Assembly (NCBI GenBank): GCA_025490895.1 | Contig: JALPQI010000392.1 | Location: 1-64,000, forward strand | DNA from: Thaumatotibia leucotreta | Taxonomy: Eukaryota; Arthropoda; Insecta; Lepidoptera; Tortricidae | Direction of reading: 5' to 3' | Length of the DNA: 64,000 bases | Shown here: positions 45,843 to 59,618 of the stretch, in pieces | Position numbering within the stretch: position 1 is the stretch's first letter | Layout: every line of letters starts with the position of its first letter | Position numbers and translations under genes: made by a program | The notes under the pieces: model-generated | The model's database searches: none | Told to the model about the DNA's origin: nothing | Seen by the model: the letters and a program-made list of their open reading frames with translations, nothing else

Positions 45843-47647
45843 AAACCTAGCTCAGGAAACAGTTTAAATAAAGAGGAATAATTCCACGGATTTTTTAATG
45901 TACACAGATTTGATGAATCAAGATTAAATCGAGATGCTGAAACGTAATGCTCAGGCATATACATGAAGCAGGGCTATAAATAATTGAAAAGACAGATCAG
46001 CAAGCCGTCACGCGATGTGTTTATAACTGGACTCATAAATAGCGAGTCGTGATAGACTGGAGCACTTAAATACTCCCAGGACTGTTAATTACGACTAGAC
46101 GAGACGCCGGTATCATTCTCTTCATTTACACTGTCTCTGACAAGTTGAGTACGCGTACTACCAACGCGTACGAGTAGGTACTCTCAAAAGCTCGTGTTAT
46201 CCAATACCCTCAGTAATAAATCGTTTGATTTTTCTAATTTGCAAATAGACAGCTCAGCCCACGCTCCTAAAAACCAATAGCGATATAAATTGAGTCATAA
46301 AACAGATGATAGTCAATTAAATTAATTTTTATCGCGTCCGCGAGCACGGGCAAACAGTCGAGTAGAACTGTAGAACTTATGATCTGTTTCCACAACGTAA
46401 ATATTTGCTGAGCGGCACGCGGGTCACATGTCAAAGGCGCCGGCTTCGGTATTGATCTAGCTGGAGGGGCGAGGAGGGCCGGGAGGGGTTTTAAGGGGTC
46501 GCCGGGAGGGGAGGGGTCCGCGTACTACGGAGGCTGGCTTACGTAAGGGCGCCGCGCGTCAGACGACCCGTCTGCTCGCTCGCCGACACTGATTAATAAA
46601 ACAACCGTTATCGACTCGCTGCAACCGAGATATCATCGTTCCCCGCTGTCTTTAATGAACTAACTTTACCAGGCCTCTCTATAGTCGAAGGCAGCTGATG
46701 TATAACGTCGTGATAACTATGAAATATGTATTCGGATGAAGCGGTAAGGTTACTCGTACAGCGCGGCATTGCATGTGAAGAAGATACAACCGTAAAATAA
46801 ACAAAGCTTACTTGATCATTTTAAATAGACAAATCTAGGGCAAAATAATAACATAGTTGCCCGGGTTTAAGCAATAAATAAGCTACGCATAAAAGAGATG
46901 AGGTTTTTGACTCAGATACATTTTGATTGAGCAAAAATAAGTGCTAATCTACGAAACCACTTATACCTCCCACATAAAAGGAGTCAGGTGATTAGTAGTA
47001 ACGACAAACAGTGCTTGCAAAGCCGTGCATACTCAACTGCACTCGGCAGCTTAATTACGTATACAATACTCTTTGACACTGTCTTGCACTCAGTAGTTTG
47101 TCAACACTAGACTAGAAGCAAATGCAACTGCACTGCGGTGTTACAAGTAAGTTGTTGGTTGTTAATTTATCGTTATACTCGTAGATAGTAGAGTTTGTCA
47201 CTCTCAACGTACATATATACAACTATAAATATGAGCCATATGATATTTTTGAAAACACAACTCTGCGTCAAAAACACTTTCCACGCTAACGGATATGAAG
47301 GAGAATTCTGCCCACAGATTTCGAAGGATAAAAGTGTGCATTTCCGACCTAGTCAGGTGAAACGTTTTACGCCATTTGCGCTTAATAATAACAACTTTTT
47401 ATTCAAAGTCTGTCATCCACGAACCACTAAAACGAAAACGTTCGTATATGGGGGTATCGCGCAGTACGATGGCTATAAATAAAAATTCTAAGTTTAGCTT
47501 TAATTTTGTGCACTCATAGGAATTCAGGTGGAACGTAAATCGGTTTACGAACCGGGCCTGCGACCCCGCTCTAAACCGATTACTGCAGCATAAACACAAA
47601 CATTTCACAGAATCATATGAGCACTACTGAAAATATGGCAGAGTAGT
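45843..47647. other. non-coding stretch with GC-rich island
   Basis: Contains the island at 46420-46700. A 95-codon open frame at 47195-47482 has no recognisable domain or splice context. Confidence 0.45.
46420..46700. promoter_or_regulatory. GC-rich island, candidate enhancer or promoter
   Basis: G-rich and CpG-rich (ggaggggcgaggagggccgg, gcgccgcgcgtcagacgacc) inside AT-rich DNA, next to a TCF-like tcaaagg (46434). No coding frame. Function is inference. Confidence 0.3.
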
Positions 47648-47956
47648 AATTTTGACCAACGAGGACGTGCTCAACCGGGTAAAGGATAGGAGGTGCCTGT
47701 TGACAATCATCGCCAACAGAAAAAGGAAGATGTTGGGACACCTTATACGACACGACGAATTAATTAAGGCCGTAATAGAAGGAAAAGTAGAGGGGAAGAG
47801 GAAAAGAGGAAGACCGAGAAGGGCGTACATGGATCAAGTGAAAGAAAAAGTAGACGTCGTGTCGTATCAGGGTCTAAAAGAAAAGGCACTGGAAAGGACC
47901 ATATGGAAATTGCTCTACAGACAAGAGCCCTGCTCTTAAGTTTATGATGATGATAA
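47648..47956 (+). mobile_element. RTE/CR1-like LINE 3' end with intact ORF tail
   Basis: An open frame of about 95 codons reads NRVKDRRCLLTIIANRKRKM, LGHLIRHDELIKAVIEGKVE, then GKRKRGRPRRAYMDQVKEK, typical of the C-terminal end of non-LTR reverse transcriptases (RKxxMLGHxxRH, GRPRR). Ends with a gatgatgat tail. 5' truncated. Confidence 0.75.
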
Positions 47957-49119
47957 TTTAGGACAACATAATACCAACTTAAATCAGAAATATATAATTT
48001 ATTATGTACGTTTTACGTGGGCGCCATTTTTGAGCTCAAAAAGAATCCGGTAGGTACATACACTTACGTAAATGTTTAGCTGTCAACTATGTATGTGAAT
48101 TGTCATTTTTAACGACAGGCAATGAAGGACAGTTACCGATGCAGAATACGTGCTTCTCTAAGATGCAGAAGATTTTAATGTTATTGTTATAAAGTAATAA
48201 GTTAAATTTAAAGTGATTAATGTATATTCTTATAAGAATAAAAATCGAAAACCATTTGCTCGAGAGAGTTAATAATTCGGTCCTAAACTGAATCGCATTA
48301 GTAGATCGTGGTAACCCCAGATCATACATATTCCTCAAACACATATGTTTCGGTGGACAGTGCCAATTGTCAATTATCCTGTTACCAGGGGAAATGCAAT
48401 ACAATTTTAAAGATATTACAGTTTTGGATGCTCGAAGTATGTTTCTGAGTTTCCGAAATGAATGTGAAAATAAGAAATTTAATTAAACACAATCAATATG
48501 TACTTTCTTTTTTCACAACATTATTTGAACTTCTTTTATACTTTCTCTACGTGGGAATAAAAGATACGATGCCAAAATCACTCTACTTTAACCCTTGAAT
48601 TGGCAAATGAATCAAAATAAAAAAAATTCGTTCGTTCTATCGTTTTCGCCATTGAGTAGAGCAGTAAAAAGTGTCTTAAAAAAATGCAAAAAGTAGGTCG
48701 AAAAATATTAGCATTGTGTGGTACGAGTACATGGCCAATTTAAGGGTCAAAGTGGCGCCCATATGCGGCCGCTGTTGGTGCGTAGGAAATTAAACCTTCA
48801 TGGACCTTCAAAAACATATTTTAATAAAATATAAAGTATCATTATGTTCGAAAACCTCAAAGCATAAGAAGAATAAGAATAAGAATGATTTATTTGCAGA
48901 AAAGGGTTATATACATAGGTGTTCATACATTCAGTATACATTCGTTCGCCTTATCGAGCTGTAGATGTGCAGCTACATATGTTGTTGTTGTTGTTGTTTT
49001 CCAGCCATTTTCCGTAACTTGACATCAAACGTGCCTACAAGCCTATTACGTAACGTGCGTGGTCCCAACGCTGGTCCAATACTTGTTGGGAGCTTCGCAT
49101 ACATCCTTGAATTTCTTCG
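47957..49119. other. non-coding stretch
   Basis: Nothing firm; a (gtt)n run at about 48980. Confidence 0.45.
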
Positions 49120-49275
49120 CAGATTTATGCAGGTTTGTCACGACGTACGTTTTTCTTCACCGTATCCGTATAGCACTTGTGAATATCAAATGATATTCCG
49201 TACACAAGTTTTTTAAAAACTCATTAGTACAAGCCGGGGTTTGAACCCTCGACCGATGCGTAGACCGTAAAGCAT
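49120..49275 (-). repeat. SINE fragment
   Basis: gaatatcaaatgatattccg and ccggggtttgaaccctcgac (box-B-like in reverse) mark a tRNA-derived lepidopteran SINE. Related to the fragment at 4342. Confidence 0.5.
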
Positions 49276-49434
49276 ATACTATTAATAAAAAATATAAAAT
49301 TGCAGCTATATATCGTGAACCATTGGTTCTACTCTGAAGGAAAGGAAGAAAATGGTTTGACTAGGTTAGATTTTTTCCACACAAAGTTACCTGTTTTTAT
49401 TGCTCTCGACTACTCTTGAGTACGTGGCATTATC

Positions 49435-50052
49435 GATACACAGAAGGAAATTGTGTCTACGGTATACGTTGCGATAGAGTTTAGCCGGGCTTTGACTACA
49501 ACAACATTGTCGAATACATACAGGGTGTTCCACGAGCCACTGAAAACCTTGAACGTGGTGATTTAGTAGGCTATACTGAACAACTTTTCTTCTTGATACA
49601 TTTTGACCGATTGATCACGACATTTTATATGAAAAAGGCAAATTTTTTTTGAGATTTCTGGGTTAGCTCCATAGTAAAATTTATTCAGTTTAACCTACCA
49701 AATCACCCTGTTCAAGGTTTTCAGTGGCTCGTGGAACACCCTGTATAATCGTAGGTAAGGCTGAAAATATTAAACTATTATTTCAGAGTATAAAGAATTG
49801 GATATTACCTATTGTAGATTTTCTACACAACGAGTAGGTATGCTCAAATTCAAGTTTTTAGGAATTTTTTTTTTTAGATTCTACTAACGATCGGTTTTTT
49901 TTTTATGTGACGAAGGTAGACAACTGAGCTCTCAGCCCACCTGACGGAAAGCGGGAACTTAGGGTCTCACCAAACTAGTCGACGCCGTTTCGGCTAATCG
50001 CGTACGGAAAAAGCTTTATGTCAACGCAATAAGAGCGAGGACATCGTAAATC
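49435..50052. repeat. left arm of a 0.62-kb near-perfect inverted repeat
   Basis: gatacacagaaggaaattgt to aggacatcgtaaatc. Pairs with 51538-52153; the only differences I see are in homopolymer lengths and a few bases. Contains a MITE. Confidence 0.92.
49521..49743. mobile_element. Tc1/mariner-type MITE in the left arm
   Basis: cagggtgttccacgagccac and gtggctcgtggaacaccctg are exact inverted ends, flanked by TA. The mirror copy is 51845-52067 in the right arm. Confidence 0.8.
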
Positions 50053-51537
50053 GGCTCGGCCCACGCGAAACGACGTCTTTCGACGGGAAAACGGCGTTTT
50101 GCCGTAAAGCTGTTCGCATTCGTACGACCCCGTTTGCAGCCTAACGCACACGTTCGCATTCCTAAATCTCCTAATACCGCCGTACGGTGCCGGAAAGAGT
50201 TGAACGGCTCCGATCACGGTCAGAGCTGGCGGAAGCCGTTCAGCGTCTTCGACGGCCGAACATAGCTGACGACGGCCGAAAAGAGCCGATGACGGCCGAA
50301 GTAGCTACTGATGCGTTTGTATTTATTCATTTGAATTATTACCCACATTAAAATCTGCAATAGATCTGACAACACGAAGTAATACTGTCGTAATCATACA
50401 CGTCTGTTCAATTTGAAACTAGTTACTAACAACTAGTCTCCAAAAATGCGATTTACGATTGCCGATCACCCGCTGTCCTATCTATCTGTTCGTCGGACTC
50501 GGCGGCTGTACGCGTGCTGTCGGACGTCTCGACGGCAGGACGGAGCACGGGAGAGCCGATCGCCGCTTTACAACTGTCGCGATAGCAAATCGCAGCCGAT
50601 CGAGCGTTTCTACGGCCGTAAGGAGGCTGAGACTGCTTAACGCAGGTGTTCAACCGCGGAGACGGTCGATCGGCTAAATGCGAATAGTGTGGTGTAAAAC
50701 ACTCGGCGAAAGCCGACTCCGCGTCGATTGGTTTGGTGAGACCCTTAGTCCCATGGACATAGTGACCAAAAAATCGCCCATGCGCTGCCTATCCTGAGGA
50801 CTTACATGGATTGCCTCTATGCCAATAATTACACCGGCTATCTTACCCCCAAACCGGAACACAGTACCGGCAGGTTAACGGGTAAGACGGTGGTAGCTAT
50901 CCGGGCGGACCCTGCACGAGGTCCTACCACCAGCAAATCGGTATAGTTATTAATGTTAAACCATTCATTGACGTTATCGATATACGACACCCTTTATTAA
51001 ACCTAATATCGAGTATTCATAAATATTAGTTACTCGTAAGTGGGCGACATGATATCGTGCGTTGTTTAGAGTAGGTACGCCCACTGATTTCGTTAAGTAA
51101 GTACACCTCAAAGTAACGCCCACTCCACGCTTATTAGTTTTGTTGTTGTGTATTTACAACAATATCGAATTCCCATATCTAATAATAAATAGGTATATTT
51201 ATATCTGTAACGACAGAGATCTTTAACCTTAATTATAATTAACAATGCCTAAATATCTGTAACTATAGGTATTATAAGTAGAAAGTATATTTACAATGGT
51301 TTTGTTGCAGATGTCTGGGCCTCTTTTCTATAGCCCCATCTTTGACCCACCCAACTTGCAACACCTTTTTTTCTAACTGTCATATGGCCATATTATGCCG
51401 AATTCGGTAACAAAAATTTCAGGACATCACGAGCAAAACAATTCAAAAGTGTCACCATTTTCACAATACCCCCCTTCGAAACTCTAAATGTAGGTATAGT
51501 TGTTTGGCCAGTTATCCGGCCGGCAATACTATACTAG
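50053..51537. other. spacer between inverted arms
   Basis: 1.5 kb. First part GC-rich with repeated gacggccgaa motifs (50250-50300). A segment near 50725-50760 (ggtttggtgagacccttag) resembles part of the arms. gctatccgggcggaccctg and gtcctaccaccag near 50900 recur widely in lepidopteran repeats. Possibly the remnant of a LINE. Confidence 0.5.
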
Positions 51538-52153
51538 ATTTACGATGTCCTCGCTCTTATTGCGTTGACATAAAGCTTTTTCCGTACGCGATTAGCCGAA
51601 ACGGCGTCGACTAGTTTGGTGAGACCCTAAGTTCCCGCTTTCCGTCAGGTGGGCTGAGAGCTCAGTTGTCTACCTTCGTCACATAAAAAAAAACCGATCG
51701 TTAGTAGAATCTAAAAAAAAAAATTCCTAAAAACTTGAATTTGAGCATACCTACTCGTTGTGTAGAAAATCTACAATAGGTAATATCCAATTCTTTATAC
51801 TCTGAAATAATAGTTTAATATTTTCAGCCTTACCTACGATTATACAGGGTGTTCCACGAGCCACTGAAAACCTTGAACAGGGTGATTTGGTAGGTTAAAC
51901 TGAATAAATTTTACTATGGAGCTAACCCAGAAATCTCAAAAAAAATTTGCCTTTTTCATATAAAATGTCGTGATCAATCGGTCAAAATGTATCAAGAAGA
52001 AAAGTTGTTCAGTATAGCCTACTAAATCACCACGTTCAAGGTTTTCAGTGGCTCGTGGAACACCCTGTATGTATTCGACAATGTTGTTGTAGTCAAAGCC
52101 CGGCTAAACTCTATCGCAACGTATACCGTAGACACAATTTCCTTCTGTGTATC
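51538..52153. repeat. right arm of the 0.62-kb inverted repeat
   Basis: Complement of 49435-50052, including a mirror copy of the MITE (51845-52067). Confidence 0.92.
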
Positions 52154-54228
52154 CGTCGTGTATAACTATCCGTCGCATATCTTAATGACATCTAAGGATA
52201 AATGAGCCTTATTTTATCACACGGTACCTAGTACACGGTACTAGTAGTGTCTCGTCCTGAGTAGGTGTCTCGTTCAAACTCACTGGAGTGCGCGCCTGAT
52301 GCACTAAGGTACCTCTCAGATCAAAATGGTATTGTAAAATTTAAATGGGTCTCAGGTTTATTTGGTACCAAATAGGCTACAGATGTAGTGATAAATCTTT
52401 TACCTTAGTACTTTCACGAAAACGTCCGAATTTATCTTCAATGCAAAGAATACTGGAGTTTATTGTGACAGCAATATGAATTCGGACGTTTCCGTAAAAA
52501 GACGAAGGAAAGGATTATGTATGACCTATATTTGAAACCTATTTTGGTACTAAGCCTAAGGCTCAAACTCTCATACAGAGAGTCGATAACCAATAATTAA
52601 TTAGTAAGTAACTGAGATAACAAATAATTCAATCATTTCGGTAGTCCTTGTCGGTTCCGGTGACGACGACCCTAAGTAAATATTATAGATTTCGTTTATT
52701 GTGTACGTGACTTAATAATATGATGCGAGTTTTTTTAGTAGAAGGTTCTACTTTGTCGCTTAAAAGGACGCTTAAATGGATAGTTCTTATAAAAATTCAA
52801 ATTTCGTGCGCGACCTTTTACTAGAAAGGTTTACAAATATGACAAACAAGACCGAATAAACTTAAATTCTTTAATATACCGTGTGATAATAAGATAGGCC
52901 AGCATTGTTGAAGCAAGTATTGGTGGAATATGGATGTAATGGTTCATAGCAATGCTGACCGTATCTGTTTTAGAAAGTTTTTGCTTTATGATATAAAATA
53001 GGATGGACTATAAGGATTTGTGATGAAGCTTGTAAACTAAGCATTTTTATAACTGTCGCATACTTCTCACACCATCCTGCAAGAATCGCTACCTATACCT
53101 TCTAGAAATCCAATTCAACCAGCCTCAATCCAGTCATAACAGTCGTAAAGGCCATTTCCCAGCATTTCCCTTCAGACGTGGCTCAGAGACGGCCACTAGC
53201 GCGCACCTGCCGTCCGATTCCCGTCCCGCCGAAACATTTTAAATTATTTTAAATTCCGAACTCCTGCCGGTGACGGCCGAACTCTCACGAACAATACCCA
53301 CGAAACATTCCGTGATTGTTAATGAGGACATTGTGGAACCACTTGAAATTTAGAATAAGGAATTCTTAAAGGAAGAACTTCTAACAATTTGGTCATTCTG
53401 AGCTGTTATAGGATTCTTATTGTGCCTTGTTCTGAATGCAAAATAAAACAAGAATTAACGTTTTTTTTCGGAAAATGGTAGGGGTTTAGATACTATAAAT
53501 TTCAGGAAGCATCACTATTAACTAAACCAAGACTAATTGGGTTTTTTATTGCCTTACTACATATTTCTGTAATTCTTATGTTATTTCTACTCAATATAAC
53601 AGGATTTACGAGCTCCTTAAATTTTATATGTGTATTAAAACCGGCCAAGTGCGAGTCGGACTAGTGCTCAAAGGGATCCTTAGCAGCAAAAAAATAAACT
53701 TAAATAGGTGTGTGAAAAACTATAATAGATATTTTGACCAAATCAATAAAATCGTTGAAAGTTTTTATGAATAGGCATCAGACATCACCTGGATTTTTTT
53801 TAATTTTGCACATCGTAATTTTAGAAATAATGGGGGGCTTTTTACGATTTTGAGAGCTCATATCTCGAAAGCGATTCACTTAAAAAATGTCTTCTAGAAA
53901 ATATAATTTTAAGAGACCTTTCCATTAATACCCCAAACGCTTATGTAGGTACATAAAAAAAAATGAATGACCGCACCCCTAATTTTTTTTGCTGTTTATG
54001 TAGCATCACAATTTTGTAGCGGATTACATACAACACAAATATTCTTGAAGATATTACTAATATGCAGTAATTACATAATGCCGATTCACCGATTATTGCT
54101 CACAAAATAATATTCGACATTAAATCGAGTGCGCTAGGACATGGTCTTCCTCTTCCACGTTCAGTTTCTCGTTAGCGCGAACAAGATAATAAACCCAGTG
54201 CATTTTGTTATTCCAAATATTACATTTC
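52154..54228. other. non-coding stretch
   Basis: AT-rich with a GC-richer block at about 53160-53330. The phrase ccggccaagtgcgagtcgga near 53642 is known from many insect repeats. No exon seen. Confidence 0.45.
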
Positions 54229-54466
54229 ATTCAGGCAGATTTATATAAGTGAACTATGCCAATTCGACTGATGGCAAGCATAGCAGCGTCTTTTTATAAT
54301 TAAAACTGTACATGATGAGGATCCTCTTAACGGATCGAAACATTCAATCAGGCAGATTTATATACGTGTACAGTGCCAATTCGACTGATGGCAAGCATAG
54401 CAGCGTCTTTTTAGAATTAAAACTGTACTCCATGATGAGGATCCTCCAAACGAATCGAAACATGTC
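54229..54466 (+). repeat. tandem duplication, two copies of about 119 bp
   Basis: attcgactgatggcaagcat, agcagcgtctttttaga/taa and gatgaggatcctc occur in both. Confidence 0.85.
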
Positions 54467-54929
54467 GAGCAATTATCGATGTAAATATTAAAGCATAGCA
54501 GCGTTTATTATTAAAGCATCTCGTTATATTTCTTCAATAATATGTAGCTCGTACAAGTAGGTGCTTAGGCAAATTCAAGAGAATCGTCTCGTCTCGTTAA
54601 TAAAATTTCAAGTTGGAATTACAAATGGATGTGCATCTTAAATGCTTGAATATTTTTCTAGTGGTATATGAACATAATACAAACTATACATAACAATAAA
54701 ATTCAGAACTTGATAATATTACCGATTTTCAGATGAGTATTATGCTATGTGCAAAAGCCGCAATTCAGTGAACATTAAGAAATTGTACTCATGTCGACAT
54801 TATAACATTATGAAGAATGATACAACATACTTCTTAAATGTTAATTCGTATTTGACCCCTACTGAAAAATCGTCATTTGTGCGTTACATTCATTCATATT
54901 ACAACTGACGGTGACGATATCACCAGTCC

Positions 54930-55153
54930 AGTAGTATCTCAGTTTACTGCTGGACATGGGCTGTTACTCGTACCAATCGTATGCCCGTAATCGCCATGCC
55001 GCTGGACAAGTGGGCACGCAGATTGGCGATCGCAGTAATGTGTCCACTATGATGACGTTTCTGTCATCATCAGTCTTCAATAAATTAATGGTCGTACTTC
55101 TATTCCTCAATCGACTCTTACTACATTCACGAGAAGAGTTGGGAACACATGCT
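54930..55153 (-). mobile_element. SINE-like element with RTE-type tail, copy g (degraded)
   Basis: Keeps gattggcgatcgcagtaatg and tgtccactatgatgacg; other parts have drifted. Confidence 0.6.
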
Positions 55154-55782
55154 ACAATTTAATGAAATTCGTAAAGGATCGAACAAGACACTGAAATTAA
55201 ATAAAAACATTTAGAACCTCACGATCCCGTCCTATCATTCGAAACGTTAATTAAATCTGGACTCATCCTATCACAATGATGGTTATACATTTATATTTGT
55301 CAGGCGTACCTCAGCGCTTAGATGAAATAAGGGGTGCCCGCCGAACCGGAAAAAATGCTTAACCTGTTTCCCCCAATCACATTTACTTCCCCGTGACAGA
55401 ATTATGAGAAATGTTTAAAAAGATTTCTTTAGGACCTCCGTATCGCTTCCTCACATCCTTTTGCCCGTTATATGTATAATTGATATCGCGTTTCAAAGCT
55501 CTCGGAGGGTTGACTTTTTGCAATAAAACACCTTTATCGGTGAAGCTGAATGTCAGGATTGTATCATATTTCCCGTTTTATAACGTCATTTATGTCTTGT
55601 TTCAGAGTCAAAAACTGGGCGTTGAAATTCGGCGTGGATTTATGGGAATTCGGAAGGCACTTCACCAAAATGAATCAAATACAAAACGTAAGTGTGTAAT
55701 AGAGTTTCTTCATAATCGCACACTTTTGAATATTGACTACAATTTAATCATTTTCATCCTTTGTCACGCAATCTACTATTTA
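55154..55782. other. non-coding stretch
   Basis: A 110-codon open frame (55480-55812) runs into the tandem array and has no known domain, so I do not call it. Confidence 0.45.
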
Positions 55783-56869
55783 ACTCTATGTCAATTAGAC
55801 TTTCCATTTTAACTAGCAAATTTCAACATAATGCAGGCGGTAGTAGGTGAGCGTTTTCACAAACCGTTGTTGAAATCACCTTGTTACCTATTTAATTTGG
55901 TCAAGTTTAGGCTTATTCGACTCAGAATCACGATCTCTTTTGATTCTGTTAGGAGAAAAAATATGTCCCGTAATCTTCATACAGTTTTCATTCCTACCAT
56001 TACCCTACCGCCTTTGAACATTATGAAAAAACAGCATCGTAATGGAAAAAAACATTTTGAGACATTTTGTTTTTCCTATTAGAATCGAAAGAGCTCATGA
56101 TCCTGAGTAGAACAAGCCCAAACTTGTCCGAATTTCAACAACGGCTTGTGAAAACGCCCAGGTGCGAGGACAGAACTGTAAATCAAAATATTTCTTAATA
56201 TTTCTTCCACAAAACTTGTGAACGATTGTCTACCCAAAATTATAAAGAAGGTGGCTTATGGTAGTCCCGTTTTATCCATTTATAGTGCTACGCGTCACAG
56301 TGCTAGGAAACGAAGCCTGTATGTGAAATGTAAATGCGTTGTCGTGAAGGTAACTGTTTTATCAACAACACTAGCAACCGTGCATAAGACACCGTTAGCT
56401 TTGTTTTTTTTTGCGATTTCTATGTAAAATATAAGAGTGATGACATGTAGCAAAAGCTACATGAAGCATGTCACTTGATAATGAGAGATATGGAAAAGTG
56501 CAATTTCATGTCATCGCTATTTTTCTCTAGCTGAAACACTGTGAAAATTAAAGACATATCTTAACTACTTACTGGTAGGTATGTCACGCTTATTACCTAC
56601 TTATTGTAGTTGTGTGTGTGACTACTACCTATTTAACTCTATGTACATGAGTTATACAAATTTCCATTTTAATTTGCAAATTTAGATAAAATATAATGTA
56701 GGTAGTTACGAGGATAGAATTGTAAATCAAAATATTTCATAAAATTACATTTGTTTCGCAAAACTTGTGACCTTGTCTGCCTAAAATTATAAGGCAGGTC
56801 AATATAAAAATCTGAAATTTAAAGTTGTATATAAACAAAGCCTACCATTGAAACGGGAAGCCTAGCATT

Positions 56870-56978
56870 GGGAGGTGTGTAGACCGGCGCGGTCGCGAAC
56901 AAAGGACGCGCGGCAAGTAGGCCGCCCGTTGTGCCGGCGCGCCGGACCGCGCCGCGAACACGGCCCGGGGAACACGAG
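56870..56978. repeat. GC-rich 109-bp core, copy 1 of 7
   Basis: gggaggtgtgtagaccggcg ... ggggaacacgag, with the palindrome ccggcgcgccgg at its centre. The other copies (57494-57602, 58082-58190, 58675-58783, 59261-59369, 60408-60516, 61033-61141) differ from it by zero to a few bases. Confidence 0.93.
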
Positions 56979-59618
56979 TGCTAGGAAACGAAGCCTATGT
57001 GAAATGTAAATGCGTTGTCGTGAAGGTAACTCTTGTATTCACAACACTTTCAACCGTGCATAAGCACACACGTGCTTTGTTTTTTTGCGATTTCTATGTA
57101 AAATAAAAGCTACATGACGCATGTCACTTTATAATGAGAAATATGGAAAAATGCAACATCATGTCATCGCTATTTTTCTCTCGCTGAAACGCTGTGAAAA
57201 TTAAAGACACTTATCTTAACAACTTACTAGTAGGTATGTGAAGCTTATTACTTATTGTATGTGTATCTACTATTTAACTATATATCAATTAGACAAAGTT
57301 CCATTTTAATTAGCAAATTTTGACATAATGTAGGTACATACGAGGATAGAACTGTAAATCAAAATATTTCATCAAACTATATTTGTTTCGCAAAACTTGT
57401 CTGTCTAAAATTATAAAGCAGGTCCTTTGAAAAATCTAAAATTTAAAGTTGTACACAAACAAAGCCTATCATTGAAACGGGAAGCCTAGCATTGGGAGGT
57501 GTGTAGACCGGCGCGGTCGCGAACAAAGGACGCGCGGCAAGTAGGCCGCCCGTTGTGCCGGCGCGCCGGACCGCGCCGCGAACACGGCCCGGGGAACACG
57601 AGTGCTAGGAAACGAAGCCTGTATGTGAAATGTAAATGCGTTTTTTCGTGAAGGTGGGTAACTCTTTTATTCACAATACTAGATAACGTGCAAACATGTT
57701 GCAATTTCATGTCATCGCTATTTTTCCCTCACTGAAAGGCTCTGAAAATTATCTTTTTCACTTTTACAGACACCCACTTAGTGTGAGATTAAAAAAAAAC
57801 ATTAATTTCAGTCACGTTTGTAACGACAAATAAGAACTAATTAAGCATTAAATTCCAATAAAAACTCGGTTTTGGTGTTAATTTTATTTTCCATTTCGAT
57901 TACCAAATTTTGACTAAATTAGCACGAAGATAGAACTGTAGGTAAATCAAAATATTTCTTAAAATTATATTTGTTCCGTAAAACTTATCTACCTAAAATT
58001 ACAGAGTAGGTTTATAGAAAAATCTAAAATTTGAAGTAGTACACAAACAATGCCTACCATTGAAACGGGAAGCCTAGCATTGGGAGGTGTGTAGACCGGC
58101 GCGGTCGCGAACAAAGGACGCGCGGCAAGTAGGCCGCCCGTTGTGCCGGCGCGCCGGACCGCGCCGCGAACACGGCCCGGGGAACACGAGTGCTAGGAAA
58201 TGAAGCCTGTATGTGAAATGTAAATGCGTTGTCGTGAAGGTAACACTTTTATTCACAACACTAAAAAACGTGCAAAAATGTTGCAATTTCATTCGTCGCT
58301 ATTTTTCCCTCGCTGAAAGGATCTGAAAATTAGCGGTTTTCACTTTAAGTGACAACCAATTAGCGTGAGACTTAAAAAAATCTTAATTTCCGTCACGTTT
58401 GTAATGACAATAAAATTAAGCACTAATTTAAGCATTAAATTCCAATAAAAACTCGGTTTCGGTGTTAATTTTATTTTCCATTTCAATTAGCAAATTTTGA
58501 CTTAATGTAGGCACGAGGATAGAACTGTAGGTAAATAATAATAGGTATTTCTTAAAATTATATTTGTTCCGTAAAACTTATCTACCTAAAATTATAGAGT
58601 AGGTTTATAGAAAAATCTAAAATTAGAAGTTGTACACAAACAAAGCCTACCATTGAAACGGGAAGCCTAGCATTGGGAGGTGTGTAGACCGGCGCGGTCG
58701 CGAACAAAGGACGCGCGGCACGTAGGCCGCCCGTTGTGCCGGCGCGCCGGACCGCGCCGCGAACACGGCCCGGGGAACACGAGTGCTAGGAAACGAAGCC
58801 TATGTGAAATGTAAATGCGTTGTCGTGAAGGTAACTCTTGTATTCACAACACTTTCAACCGTGCATAAGCACACACGTGCTTTGTTTTTTTGCGATTTCT
58901 ATGTAAAATAAAAGCTACATGAAGCATGTCACTTTATAATGAAAAATATGGAAAAAAGCAACATCATGTCATCGCTATTTTTCTCTCGCTGAAACGCTGT
59001 GAAAATTAAAGACACTTATCTTAACAACTTACTAGTAGGTATGTCAAGCTTATTACTTATTGTATGTGTATCTACTATTTAACTATATATCAATTAAACA
59101 AAGTTCCATTTTAATTAACAAAATTTTGACATAATGCATGTACATACGAGGACAGAACTGTAAATCAAAATATTTCATCAAACTATATTTGTTTCGCAAA
59201 ACTTGTCTACCTAAAGTTAACATAAACAAAGCCTATCATTGAAACGGGAAGCCCAGCATTGGGAGGTGTGTAGATCGCCGCGGTCGCGAACAAAGGACGC
59301 GCGGCAAGTAGGCCGCCCGTTGTGCCGGCGCGCCGGACCGCGCCGCGAACACGGCCCGGGGAACAAGAGTGCTAGGAAACGAAGCCTGTATGTGAAATGT
59401 AAATGCGTTGTCGTGAAGGTAACTCTTTTATCAACATCACTATCAACCGTGCATAAACACACACAAGCTTTGGTTTTTACGATTTCATGTAAAATAAGAG
59501 TGATGACATGTAGCAAGAGCTACCTACATAAAGCATGTCCCTTGATAGTGAGAGATATGGAAAAGTGCAATTTCATGTCATCGCTATTTTTCTCTAGCTG
59601 AAACACTGTGAAAATTAA

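Noticed and set aside
47195..47482. 95-codon open frame
   Set aside because: No recognisable domain, no Kozak or donor, and next to a LINE fragment.
55480..55812. 110-codon open frame
   Set aside because: Runs into the 600-bp repeat array; the sequence looks like translated AT-rich DNA.
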